A stretch of DNA of 54,542 bases from UMGS1840 sp045661305 (GTDB lineage: Bacteria; Bacillota; Clostridia; UMGS1840). Every line of letters starts with the position of its first letter. Position 1 is the stretch's first letter. Below the pieces are notes generated by a model. That model worked only from the letters and a program-made list of their open reading frames with translations. It ran no database searches and was not told the origin of the DNA. The stretch covers positions 1 through 54,542 of the forward strand of contig JAZRFJ010000033.1 in assembly GCA_045661305.1 (NCBI GenBank), read 5' to 3'. This document shows positions 46,993 to 54,542 of this stretch, piece after piece. The translations under genes were made by a program, and so were the position numbers.

Positions 46993-47868
46993 TTACATAA
47001 ATTCAGGAATAAAGCTTTCTCCGACTGCATCGCCGCTTTGAATAAAAGCATTTTTTATTCCTAAATATTCTGCATAATCAACAATTTCATTATATTGATA
47101 ATCTCTTACGGGATATTTTAGTTCTTCGAAATTAGTATTTTTTGGCGGTGTGTACTGATTCATTATACTAATAAAAATATCATCTTTATAAGTTTTGTAA
47201 AGATATTCCAGAATTTTTTTCGAGTCTTCTTCTAAATAGGGAAGTACAAGATGGCGGACAATAACGCCTTTTGTCATTATACCTTTTTCATCAAAACAAG
47301 GTTTTCCGACTTGTTTTACCATTTCATCAATTGAAGAAATTGCAAATTCCCTGTAATTTTCGCAGTTTGAATATTTTTTTGCAAATGTATTATCCCAGTA
47401 CTTAAAATCAGGTAAATATATATCAATTTTTTTATCAAGCTTTTTAATTGATTCTTTTTTTTCATATCCGCTTGTATTATATAAAAACGGAATTTTGATA
47501 TTTTTATCTTTTGATTTATTTATTGCAGTTATAATTTCATTCAAATAATGGGTTGGAGTAACAAGATTTATATTATTTGCTCCTTGCTTTTTTAAATCAA
47601 AAAATATATCACACAGCTCATCTTCAGTTATATATTTCCCAAAATCTCCACGGCTTATCTTTATATTCTGGCAATAAACACATTTTAAATTACAACCGCA
47701 GAAAAATACAGTTCCGCTTCCTTTACTTCCTGATATACAAGGTTCTTCCCAAAAATGAAGTGCAGCGCGTGCAATCTTAATTTTGTTATCTGAATTACAA
47801 TAGCCTTTTTTTTCATGTCGTAGTACATTACATTCTCTTGGACATATATTGCATTTTAAGTTATTCAC
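46993..47868 (-). CDS. PflX-like radical SAM protein
   Basis: A 291-residue iron-sulfur enzyme related to pyruvate formate-lyase activating proteins (PflX type, COG1313). The radical SAM motif is CGCNLKCVYCQN (about 57-68), and an extra N-terminal Cys set (CNICPRECNVLRHEKKGYCN) may bind a second cluster. The radical SAM core then shows TSGYEKKESIKKLD and VRHLVLPYLEED. The physiological target is unknown; no glycyl radical enzyme lies in the window. GTG 47868 follows AAGGCGGTGA. It is a single-gene unit. Confidence 0.87.
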   Translation of the reverse strand: MNNLKCNICPRECNVLRHEKKGYCNSDNKIKIARAALHFWEEPCISGSKGSGTVFFCGCNLKCVYCQNIKISRGDFGKYITEDELCDIFFDLKKQGANNINLVTPTHYLNEIITAINKSKDKNIKIPFLYNTSGYEKKESIKKLDKKIDIYLPDFKYWDNTFAKKYSNCENYREFAISSIDEMVKQVGKPCFDEKGIMTKGVIVRHLVLPYLEEDSKKILEYLYKTYKDDIFISIMNQYTPPKNTNFEELKYPVRDYQYNEIVDYAEYLGIKNAFIQSGDAVGESFIPEFM

Positions 47869-48026
47869 ACTTTCACCGCCTTCTTAATAATTATATCATA
47901 CACATATAGTTATGTCAAATCAAAATTTGCATTATATAGGGTAAAAAACCACGAGAAATTTGTTTTTGTATGTAGTATAATAAAACTATAATAAAATCTA
48001 AAAAACAAAAAAAGAGGTATATTAAT

Positions 48027-49055
48027 ATGAGAAAAGTAGTAACTTTCGGAGAAATTATGTTAAGACTAAAATCTCCTGGAATGGAGAGATTTTTTCAATC
48101 TCCATCACTCGAAGCAACTTTTGGCGGTGGTGAAGCAAATGTTTGTGTATCTTTAGCTAATTATGGAATGGACACAAGCTTTGTAACAGTTCTTCCTGAT
48201 AATGATATTTCAAAAGCTTGTATCAGAGAATTAAGAGGCTTTGGAGTTGATACTTCAAATATTACATATAACAATGGCCGTTTTGGTATATACTATCTTG
48301 AATCAGGTGCAAACCAAAGACCATCAAAGGTTATTTATGACAGAGCTTACAGTGCAATTTCTATTGCAAAAACCGAAGAAGTAGATTTTAAAAAAGCATT
48401 TGAAGGTGCAACATGGTTTCATATTACAGGGATCACTCCTGCTATTTCGGAAACTGCTGCCGAGCTTTCTATGATTGCTGTTAAAACTGCAAAAGAAATG
48501 GGACTTACAGTTTCTTGTGACTTAAATTACAGAAAAAATCTTTGGAAATACGGAAAAGAAGCAAAAGAAGTTATGTGTGAACTTACAAAATATGTCGATG
48601 TTATTATTGCAAACGAAGAAGATTGCCAGAAATCATTGGGGATTGAAAACAACCAGACTGTTGAAAGTGGGGAACTCGATACAAAGAAATATGAAGAGCT
48701 TGCAAAAAATGTTCTTTCGCAGTATCCTAATGCTTCAAAAATTGCAATAACACTTCGCGAATCTAAATCAGCAACACACAATAACTGGTCTGCATGTATA
48801 TATAACAGAAAAGAATTTTATGTTTCTAAAAAATATGAGATTAAAAATATAATCGACCGTGTAGGCGGTGGTGACAGCTTTGCAGGCGGACTTATTTATG
48901 GTCTTAATAATTATGATGAAGATTCAACAGCACTTGAATTTGCAGTTGCAGCAAGCTGTCTTAAACATTCAGTTTTAGGTGACTTTAACAGAGTTTCTCT
49001 TTCAGAGGTTAAGGCTCTTATGGGCGGAGACGGAAGCGGAAGAGTACAGAGATAA
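48027..49055 (+). CDS. kdgK: PfkB-family sugar kinase, probable 2-keto-3-deoxygluconate kinase
   Basis: A 342-residue ribokinase-fold kinase. The N-terminus is typical of KdgK (FGEIMLRLKSPGMERFFQSP, FGGGEANVCVSLANYG), the catalytic C-terminal signature is DRVGGGDSFAGGLIYGL with the catalytic Asp, and the middle has VSCDLNYRKNLW. The likely reaction is KDG + ATP to KDPG in hexuronate catabolism. No KDPG aldolase (eda) or uronate genes are near, so the assignment rests on sequence. GAGG precedes ATG 48027. Confidence 0.87.
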   Translation: MRKVVTFGEIMLRLKSPGMERFFQSPSLEATFGGGEANVCVSLANYGMDTSFVTVLPDNDISKACIRELRGFGVDTSNITYNNGRFGIYYLESGANQRPSKVIYDRAYSAISIAKTEEVDFKKAFEGATWFHITGITPAISETAAELSMIAVKTAKEMGLTVSCDLNYRKNLWKYGKEAKEVMCELTKYVDVIIANEEDCQKSLGIENNQTVESGELDTKKYEELAKNVLSQYPNASKIAITLRESKSATHNNWSACIYNRKEFYVSKKYEIKNIIDRVGGGDSFAGGLIYGLNNYDEDSTALEFAVAASCLKHSVLGDFNRVSLSEVKALMGGDGSGRVQR

Positions 49056-49086
49056 TTTTTATATAAAATCAAGTCAAAAAAACAAG

Positions 49087-49118
49087 CCATCCTTTCATAT
49101 ATTAAAGTGAAAGGATGG
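49087..49118 (+). promoter_or_regulatory. Hairpin that buries the sigK ribosome site
   Basis: CCATCCTTTCA (49087-49097) pairs fully with TGAAAGGATGG (49108-49118). The 3' arm contains AAAGGATGG, the ribosome site of sigK, nine bases before its ATG 49128. The tract TTATTTTTT lies between, so the structure could serve as terminator of kdgK and/or as a translation block for sigK. Confidence 0.75.
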
Positions 49119-49127
49119 TTATTTTTT

Positions 49128-49808
49128 ATGTTTGGGATTTTCTTTGAGCTTATAAAAAATCTGTTTTTTATGCTCGGCTATTTCGGAAATATGAATTCGT
49201 TTCCGCCTTCTTTGACAAAAAAAGAGGAGGAAGAACTTATTTTGAAAATGGAGGCTGGTGACAATGATGCGAGAAATACTCTCATTGAAAGAAATTTAAG
49301 ACTTGTTGCATATGTTTCTAAAAAATATAATAAAGAAAATAAGGAAACAGATGATTTGATTTCAATAGGAACAATTGGTCTTATAAAAGCAGTAAACACT
49401 TTTAAATCGGATAAAAATATAAGATTTGCAACCTATGCTGTAAGATGTATTGAAAATGAAATTTTAATGGTACTTCGCAGTGAAAAGAAGCTTGTAAATG
49501 AGGTTTCGTTAGAAGAGCCTATCGGCAAAGACAGCGAGGGAAATGAAATTTCTCTTATTGATGTTATTGCTGATGAAAATGGTGATGTTTTTTCAGAGGT
49601 AATGAAAAATATCAATCAGAAAAAACTATATAACGCAATAGAAGAGCTTACACCAAGAGAAAAAGAAATAATTATTCTTCGTTACGGACTTAAAGACGGA
49701 AAGGCAATTCCTCAAAGAGAAATAGCTAAAAAATTTAAAATATCGAGGTCTTATGTTTCAAGAATTGAAAAAAAGGCACTTGAAAAGCTGTTGGATGTAA
49801 TGGAATAA
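49128..49808 (+). CDS. sigK: Sporulation sigma factor sigma-K (pro-form), uninterrupted
   Basis: Late mother-cell sigma factor, 226 residues from ATG 49128, chosen because AAAGGATGG lies 9 bases upstream. The first 20 or so residues (MFGIFFELIKNLFFMLGYFG) are the hydrophobic pro-sequence that SpoIVFB removes by intramembrane cleavage in Bacillus. Region 2 shows ERNLRLVAYVSKKYNKENKE and DDLISIGTIGLIKAVNTFKS; the sigma-K hallmark DSEGNEISLIDV is present; region 4 has IPQREIAKKFKISRSYVSRI. The gene is complete: no skin-type insertion interrupts it. spoIVA follows 90 bases later. Confidence 0.95.
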   Translation: MFGIFFELIKNLFFMLGYFGNMNSFPPSLTKKEEEELILKMEAGDNDARNTLIERNLRLVAYVSKKYNKENKETDDLISIGTIGLIKAVNTFKSDKNIRFATYAVRCIENEILMVLRSEKKLVNEVSLEEPIGKDSEGNEISLIDVIADENGDVFSEVMKNINQKKLYNAIEELTPREKEIIILRYGLKDGKAIPQREIAKKFKISRSYVSRIEKKALEKLLDVME

Positions 49809-49898
49809 AAAGAATTAAATATATAAAAAATGTCATAACTTATCCAACGATAAAATATAATATAGCATAATATATTTATTTTTTTGGAGGATATTAGA

Positions 49899-51368
49899 AT
49901 GGACATTTTAAAAGATATTGCACAAAGAACAAACGGCGATATTTATATCGGAGTAGTAGGACCCGTAAGAAGCGGAAAATCGACATTTATAAAAAGATTT
50001 ATGGATAAAATGGTTTTACCTGTTATGAGTGATGAATTTGAGAAAAACAGAGCAATAGATGAACTTCCGCAATCGGCAGAAGGGAAAACTATAATGACTA
50101 CTGAGCCAAAATTTATACCGAATAAATCTGCAAAAATTTCTTTAGGAGAAAATGTAAGTGCAAAAATTAAGCTTATTGATTGTGTAGGTTATGTTATTCC
50201 TGATTGCCTTGGTTACGAGGAAGATGGGCATGAAAGAATGGTACAGACCCCTTGGTTTGAAGAAAGCATACCATTTGTTAATGCTGCAGAAATCGGAACA
50301 AAAAAAGTAATTTCAGAACATTCAACAATAGGGCTTGTTATAACGACAGATGGAAGTATAGTTGATATTGATCGAGATAATTATATCGAGGCTGAAAAAA
50401 GAGTTATTGATGAACTTAATGAACTAAATAAACCATTTGTAGTGCTGTTAAACAGTACAAAACCAAAAGACAAAGAAACTATTGAGCTTTGTGATTCAAT
50501 GTCAAAAAAATACAATGTACCCGTTATTTGTGCTGATTGTGCAAACCTAAATGAAAACGACATTGCAGAAATTTTAAAAACTGTTTTATATGAGTTCCCT
50601 GTTTCTCAAATTGATTTTTCTTTACCATCATGGATTAAATCTCTTGATATTACAGATGAAATAAAAACAGGTATTTATGAAACAATAAAAAATTATTCAA
50701 ATAATATTTTAAAACTCAGGGATTGTGTTGATAATATCGGACTTTTTAATGAATGTGGTTATATTTCTTCAGCAAAAATTGAAAATCTTCTCCCGGGAAA
50801 CGGAGAGGCAAAAATAACAATGAGTGTTCCTGAAAGTCTGTTTTATGATGTGCTTTCAAATAATACAGGAATGAAAATAACATCGGATTATGAGCTTATG
50901 AGTATAATGAAAGAGCTTGCCTCTAAAAAACAAAAATTCGATAAATTTGAAGAAGCATTAAATGATGTTAAGGAAAAAGGTTACGGAATAGTAAATCCCG
51001 GGATAGAAGAACTTACTTTAGAAGAACCACAGATTGTTAAACAAGGCAACAAATACGGTGTTATGTTAAAGGCAAGTGCTCCGTCGATACATATGCTCCG
51101 TGCGGATATAGAAACCACCGTTTCACCTATTGTGGGAACGGAAAGACAATCGGAAGAATTGGTTCGTTATCTTCTTTCAGATTATGAAGAAAATCCTGCA
51201 AAAATATGGGAAACAAATATCTTTGGAAAATCTCTCAATGAGCTTGTAAACGAAGGGCTGCAGAATAAGCTTTCTGCAATGCCAGAAGATGCAAGAGGAA
51301 AACTTAGGGAAACTGTAACAAAAATTATAAACGAAGGCTCCGGCGGACTTATTTGTATAATACTATAA
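49899..51368 (+). CDS. spoIVA: Stage IV sporulation protein A (coat morphogenetic ATPase)
   Basis: An ATPase that polymerises on the outer forespore membrane as the base layer of the spore coat; 489 residues against 492 in Bacillus. Start ATG 49899 follows GGAGGATA by 7 bases; the upstream TTG 49884 lies in that ribosome site. Walker A is GVVGPVRSGKSTFIKRF (18-34), Walker B KLIDCVGYVIPD, and VLLNSTKP is typical. The C-terminus ends GSGGLICIIL, a conserved coat-anchoring tail. Its position directly after sigK fits mother-cell expression. Confidence 0.96.
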   Translation: MDILKDIAQRTNGDIYIGVVGPVRSGKSTFIKRFMDKMVLPVMSDEFEKNRAIDELPQSAEGKTIMTTEPKFIPNKSAKISLGENVSAKIKLIDCVGYVIPDCLGYEEDGHERMVQTPWFEESIPFVNAAEIGTKKVISEHSTIGLVITTDGSIVDIDRDNYIEAEKRVIDELNELNKPFVVLLNSTKPKDKETIELCDSMSKKYNVPVICADCANLNENDIAEILKTVLYEFPVSQIDFSLPSWIKSLDITDEIKTGIYETIKNYSNNILKLRDCVDNIGLFNECGYISSAKIENLLPGNGEAKITMSVPESLFYDVLSNNTGMKITSDYELMSIMKELASKKQKFDKFEEALNDVKEKGYGIVNPGIEELTLEEPQIVKQGNKYGVMLKASAPSIHMLRADIETTVSPIVGTERQSEELVRYLLSDYEENPAKIWETNIFGKSLNELVNEGLQNKLSAMPEDARGKLRETVTKIINEGSGGLICIIL

Positions 51369-51384
51369 TTTATAAGAACCTCAC

Positions 51385-51420
51385 GAAATACTAACGCAAT
51401 TAAAATTGCGACTATTTCGG
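51385..51420. repeat. Inverted repeat after spoIVA
   Basis: CGAAATA (51385-51391) pairs with TATTTCG (51414-51420) and encloses CGCAATT/AATTGCG. No T run follows, so it is not a standard terminator. Confidence 0.6.
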
Positions 51421-51445
51421 AGAACCTTGTTGTATTCACAATAAA

Positions 51446-51484
51446 AATATGCAACAGAAACAGGGGATTTCTGTTGCATATTTA
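51446..51484. terminator. Terminator spoIVA / transporter
   Basis: TATGCAACAGAAA pairs with TTTCTGTTGCATA around CAGGGGA, with T-rich sequence after; it lies between convergent genes. Confidence 0.75.
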
Positions 51485-51500
51485 TGTTATATAAATTTAT

Positions 51501-51941
51501 TTATTTATTTGTATTCCATTTAAAAAGAAGTACACCTGCAATCATAACTAAAATTCCAATATATTTGTTCCATGTAAAAGGAATTTTATCACTGTCAAAG
51601 AGACCAAACGCATCAATTATGGCAGCGATAAGAAGTTGAGATATAAGAATAATACTTATTGCATAAGTAGGACTCAAACCTTTTATTGACAGCATTACAC
51701 TCACTGTAATACCAAGTCCCAATGCACCGCCGAGAAGATAAAGTTTATTAACATTTGTAATTTCTCTGAAATCTCCGTTTTCCCCAAAGAAAAACATAAC
51801 AATAAGACTAAGGATAAAAGCTGTTCCCTGAACAAATGTATTTGATTGAAAAAGTCCGATTTTTTCACTCAATCTAGTATTAAATACACCTTGAAGACTC
51901 ATAAGTGCACCTGCAACAATACTCATAATTATACCTATCAT
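51501..51941 (-). CDS. DMT-superfamily (DUF606/YdcZ-like) membrane transporter
   Basis: A 146-residue protein with five hydrophobic segments, like the short DUF606/YdcZ members of the drug/metabolite transporter superfamily, which form dimers. MSIVAGALMSLQGVFNTRLS at the N-terminus, LGGALGLGITVSVMLSIK and GILVMIAGVLLFKW at the end are typical. The substrate is unknown. ATG 51941 follows GAGGTGA. It heads or stands apart from the vanZ-like gene 47 bases upstream of it. Confidence 0.82.
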   Translation of the reverse strand: MIGIIMSIVAGALMSLQGVFNTRLSEKIGLFQSNTFVQGTAFILSLIVMFFFGENGDFREITNVNKLYLLGGALGLGITVSVMLSIKGLSPTYAISIILISQLLIAAIIDAFGLFDSDKIPFTWNKYIGILVMIAGVLLFKWNTNK

Positions 51942-51988
51942 AAAAAGATCACCTCATATTTAAGATGACCTTTATTAAAATGTATTAT

Positions 51989-52471
51989 TCAATTTTTTGC
52001 ATACTTTCTGTTTAAATATATTTTATAAAATAAAAAATAAATAATTGTAGAAAAAATAATACCTGAAAAATCAACAGCAATATCTTCTATCTGCATCGCT
52101 CTTCCTTCTGCAAAAAAATACTGTATTAACTCATCGCATATTGCAACACTAAAGCCTGTAATAACAGCATAAACAGGTCTTTTTTTCATAGCAGAGAAGT
52201 AGAAAAGAATTGATAAAATCCCTAAAACAAAAAATTCAATAAAGTGAGCTAAAGTTCTGAAAATATTATGAAAAGCTAAAACATTGATTTTAATATTTGT
52301 TAATGAATAAAAGAATTCTAAAATATTTGTAAGAAGTCCTTTTGAAACTTCAGATGATTGTGATGCAGGCTGAAGTGAAAGCGAAAAAATAAGACCAATC
52401 CAACCAACCATAAGGAAAAATGATATAATCTTAAATAATCTTTTATTATTTATCTTTTTTAAAATAATCAT
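51989..52471 (-). CDS. VanZ-family membrane protein
   Basis: A 160-residue membrane protein with four hydrophobic segments. The VanZ-like marks are SLSLQPASQSSEVS, HFIEFFVLGIL and CDELIQYFFAEGRAMQIEDI followed by AVDFSG. VanZ gives low-level teicoplanin resistance in enterococci, but most homologues have unknown functions. Start ATG 52471 follows AGAGGGAG; an upstream ATG-like extension to 52492 has no ribosome site. It overlaps the end of rsmI by 26 bases, so it is coupled to it. Confidence 0.88.
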   Translation of the reverse strand: MIILKKINNKRLFKIISFFLMVGWIGLIFSLSLQPASQSSEVSKGLLTNILEFFYSLTNIKINVLAFHNIFRTLAHFIEFFVLGILSILFYFSAMKKRPVYAVITGFSVAICDELIQYFFAEGRAMQIEDIAVDFSGIIFSTIIYFLFYKIYLNRKYAKN

Positions 52472-53300
52472 ATATCTCCCTCTTATTAACATTTTTATCT
52501 TTTGCTACCATTTTTATGGCTTCATTTTTTGACATACCTGTATCCATATAATGTTTAAGGTGTTCCTCAAGTGAATTAAAACAAACACTTTCCGTCTTTT
52601 CAGTTTTATTTCCTTCAACTACTATGACAAATTCACCTTTTATAGAATTATTCTCGTAATATTGACAGGCATCGTTTAAATTAAAATGTTTATGTTCTTC
52701 AAATTTTTTTGTTATTTCTCTTGATATACTGACATTTCTATCGCTGCCAAAAATATCTTTCATAGAATTAAGTGTTTTTAAAAGACGATGCGGTGCTTCA
52801 TAAAAAATAAGTGTTTCTTTATTATCAGAATATTTTTGGAGTTCCAATTCTCTCTGTGAATCTTTTGAAGGTAGAAAACCTATAAAAGTAAAGCTTTTAG
52901 TTGAAAATCCAGAAACAATAAGTGCACATATAAAAGCACAAGGACCGGGAATAGGGAAGACATCTATCCCGTTTTCTATACATGCTTTAACAATGTATTC
53001 ACCCGGGTCGGAAATTGCAGGAGTACCTGCATCTGAGACAACAGCAACATCATTTCCATTTATGAGGGTGTTAATGAGTTTTTCTTCACGCATAGAACTA
53101 TTATGCTCGTAATAACTTATAAGCGGTTTTTTTATATCAAGTTTTTTAAGTAAGTTTCCTGTTACTCTTGTATCTTCGGCAGCAACAATTGAAACTGAGT
53201 TTAGAATTTCAACTGCACGCGGTGAAATATCATCCATATTTCCAATAGGAGTAGCAATTAAATAAAGATTACCTTTTATATCTTTTATACCTTTTTCCAT
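52446..53300 (-). CDS. rsmI: 16S rRNA (cytidine(1402)-2'-O)-methyltransferase RsmI
   Basis: Methylates the ribose of C1402 in the 16S rRNA decoding site. It is 284 residues. Family motifs: GNLYLIATPIGNMDDISPRA, AAEDTRVTGNLLKK, SDAGTPAISDPGEYIVKACI, PIPGPCAFICALIVSG and IFYEAPHRLLKTL, followed by the C-terminal helical part. AAAGGAAA precedes ATG 53300. It is 29 bases after the trmN6-like gene, a usual Firmicute pairing (YabB-YraL order). Confidence 0.95.
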   Translation of the reverse strand: MEKGIKDIKGNLYLIATPIGNMDDISPRAVEILNSVSIVAAEDTRVTGNLLKKLDIKKPLISYYEHNSSMREEKLINTLINGNDVAVVSDAGTPAISDPGEYIVKACIENGIDVFPIPGPCAFICALIVSGFSTKSFTFIGFLPSKDSQRELELQKYSDNKETLIFYEAPHRLLKTLNSMKDIFGSDRNVSISREITKKFEEHKHFNLNDACQYYENNSIKGEFVIVVEGNKTEKTESVCFNSLEEHLKHYMDTGMSKNEAIKMVAKDKNVNKREIYDYFKKDK

Positions 53301-53329
53301 TTTAATTTCCTTTTGTTCTTTTTATATTT

Positions 53330-54055
53330 TTAATTTTGATTTAACTGCGAAATTTGTTCAAATTCATCCGATAGAATATTTTTGTCTTTATATAAAATAA
53401 GAGGGGAGAGGACTATAAGACCGCTTTTTGCATTTTTAATACCCTCAATTAAAACAAGTTTTGCATTTGAATTTATATAAGAATGTACATATCTTATTTT
53501 TTTTGGTTCAATTTTATTTTTTGTCATGTAATAAAATATTTCATTTGTATATTCGCTTCTGTGAACAATACTGATTTTTCCACCGTCTTTTAAGATATTA
53601 CAGCTTTTTGAAAAAAGTGTATCAAGTGAAAATTCATAAGAGTGACGCGCGTTTTTTATGTCAATCTTATCATTTGTTTTACCTGAATTTTCTTTAAAAT
53701 ATGGAGGATTGACAGTAATATGACTAATTGAGTGATTTTTAATAATAGTATTATCTATATCATTAATGTTGACACAGTAATGTTCAAAAAAATTTGAAAC
53801 ATAATTACTATCGGCAGTAAGCTTTGAAAGAGAAATCATTTCCTCGTCAAAATCTACAAAATATGTTTTTTTCTGTTTATAACGCAAAAAACAAAGGTAT
53901 CCCACAGCACCAGATCCTGAACATAAATCACACAAAACATCATTCTTTTTTATTTTGGCAAAATCTGCCAACAAAACTGCATCGGTTCCAAATTTGAATT
54001 TTTCGGAAGATTGTGCGAGTTTAAAATTTTTAGTTAGATAAGACCATTCAATCAT
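53330..54055 (-). CDS. tRNA1(Val) adenine-N6-methyltransferase-like (TrmN6/YabB)
   Basis: A 241-residue SAM-dependent methyltransferase. SAM motif I is VLCDLCSGSGAVGYLC and the catalytic N6-adenine motif is TVNPPYF, as in YfiC/TrmN6, which methylates A37 of tRNA1-Val in E. coli. The N-terminal KFGTDAVLLADFAKI is typical. The tRNA target is inferred. It begins two bases after the TSCPD gene stop and precedes rsmI, forming one minus-strand operon. Confidence 0.9.
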   Translation of the reverse strand: MIEWSYLTKNFKLAQSSEKFKFGTDAVLLADFAKIKKNDVLCDLCSGSGAVGYLCFLRYKQKKTYFVDFDEEMISLSKLTADSNYVSNFFEHYCVNINDIDNTIIKNHSISHITVNPPYFKENSGKTNDKIDIKNARHSYEFSLDTLFSKSCNILKDGGKISIVHRSEYTNEIFYYMTKNKIEPKKIRYVHSYINSNAKLVLIEGIKNAKSGLIVLSPLILYKDKNILSDEFEQISQLNQN

Positions 54056-54057
54056 GA

Positions 54058-54309
54058 TTAATTTTTTCCTTTAGCTTCAGATAACGCTTTTGCTAACTGG
54101 TCAGGACATGAGGTACCGCGACCGTTACAATTGATTCCTGAAAGCTTTTTGATAGCTGTATCAACATCCATACCAACTACAAGATTTGAAATACCTTGTG
54201 TGTTTCCGTTACAGCCGCCAGTAAAATCCACAGCAGTTATTATATCATTTTCAATTTCTAAATTAATCATACGGCTGCATACGCCTTTAGGAAAATATGT
54301 ATGTTTCAT
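54058..54309 (-). CDS. TSCPD-domain protein (TIGR03905-like)
   Basis: An 83-residue small protein with a TSCPD domain, the C-terminal element also found in ribonucleotide reductases of class II. The signature is GTSCPDQLAKAL at the C-terminus; GVCSRMINLEIEND and FTGGCNGNTQGISNLV with two more cysteines precede it, so a metal or redox role is plausible. Function is not established. GGAG precedes ATG 54309. First gene of the minus-strand operon with the trmN6-like gene and rsmI. Confidence 0.88.
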   Translation of the reverse strand: MKHTYFPKGVCSRMINLEIENDIITAVDFTGGCNGNTQGISNLVVGMDVDTAIKKLSGINCNGRGTSCPDQLAKALSEAKGKN

Positions 54310-54506
54310 AAATAAATCTCCAAATCTAATATAAATTTTTATAAAATGATTATAACATAAAAAAATTATTAATTCAACAATTTATAAAAAAATTATTTAT
54401 TATTTGAATATTTTTCTAATGATATACTATGTATGGAATTAGTGTAAATTAAAAAATTATAAAATTGCTATTTTCCTTATTTAAACAATATTTTCTCCTC
54501 CCCTTC

Positions 54507-54534
54507 ACTTAACAAAATTTTTATTTTGTTAAGT
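54507..54534. repeat. Inverted repeat near the window end
   Basis: ACTTAACAAAAT pairs fully with ATTTTGTTAAGT around TTTT. The rest of 54310-54542 is AT-rich without a gene. It is either a terminator from beyond the window or an operator. Confidence 0.5.
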
Positions 54535-54542
54535 AACATATA

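Noticed and set aside
51989..52471. Glycopeptide resistance from the VanZ-like gene
   Set aside because: No vanA/H/X genes are present, and most VanZ-family proteins have no link with resistance.

Overview
The window is AT-rich chromosomal DNA, densely coded on both strands, from a spore-forming Firmicute of the class Clostridia. The evidence is sporulation sigma factors G and K, SpoIVA, SpoVS, CwlD and a SleB-type hydrolase. Further support comes from strong AGGAGG-type ribosome sites, a single-chain glycyl-tRNA synthetase, a membrane pyrophosphatase, a reverse rubrerythrin beside a PerR-like regulator, and S-layer-homology anchoring. I cannot name a genus from the sequence alone. No phage, insertion sequence transposase, CRISPR array or rRNA gene is visible.

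Layout. 1-7.2 kb: a translation and RNA block holds fmt (5' end cut off by the window), a YugP-type zinc protease, rsmB, a small Cys protein, rplS, rlmB, rpsO and pnp. The ribosomal genes and pnp have structured leaders. 7.5-9.6 kb: hppA. 9.7-13.8 kb (minus strand): a DUF1858 protein, purA, a 93-residue protein, tagO/wecA and wecB/mnaA. 14-18.7 kb: rsmE, a membrane protein, glyQS, an inverted-repeat element, another membrane protein and thiI. 18.9-25.1 kb: an exported NAGPA-SLH protein with a two-component system, then a lipid kinase and a SleB-type hydrolase. 25.3-25.8 kb: tRNA-Asp, tRNA-Phe and tRNA-Gly, followed by a small GC-richer element bounded by a copy of the tRNA-Gly 3' end. 25.9-36.3 kb: reverse rubrerythrin and PerR, a hypothetical protein, sigG, an ArsB/NhaD-type permease, uppP, cinA, a CmpB-like membrane protein, nhaC, an ECF S component fused to DUF1893, and a HAD phosphatase. 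36.6-44.5 kb: rplM-rpsI, an SdpR/SdpI-like pair with two matching operators, a TetM-like GTPase fused to a NYN (Rae1/YacP-like) nuclease domain, cwlD, murC, a small alarmone synthetase and an HPr-like protein without the catalytic His. 44.7-54.3 kb: a membrane protein, a methionine gamma-lyase family protein, spoVS, a PflX-like radical SAM protein, kdgK, sigK, spoIVA, a DMT-type transporter, vanZ-like, rsmI, a trmN6-like methyltransferase and a TSCPD protein.

How the genes connect. Cell-envelope functions recur: TagO and MnaA for a secondary wall polymer, UppP recycling the lipid carrier, MurC, CwlD, and SLH-domain proteins that need a wall polymer for attachment. Translation quality control and nucleotide signalling also recur: ribosome methyltransferases, a GTPase-nuclease fusion and a (p)ppGpp synthetase.

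Most notable observations: (1) the TetM-like/NYN fusion, which joins a ribosome-binding GTPase to an A-site nuclease fold; (2) three genes whose ribosome site and family N-terminus point to AUU start codons; (3) a tRNA-Gly-bounded element and a second, nested inverted-repeat element; (4) a long hairpin upstream of pnp; (5) a hairpin that buries the sigK ribosome site. Product names come from motif recognition by eye; no database search was run.
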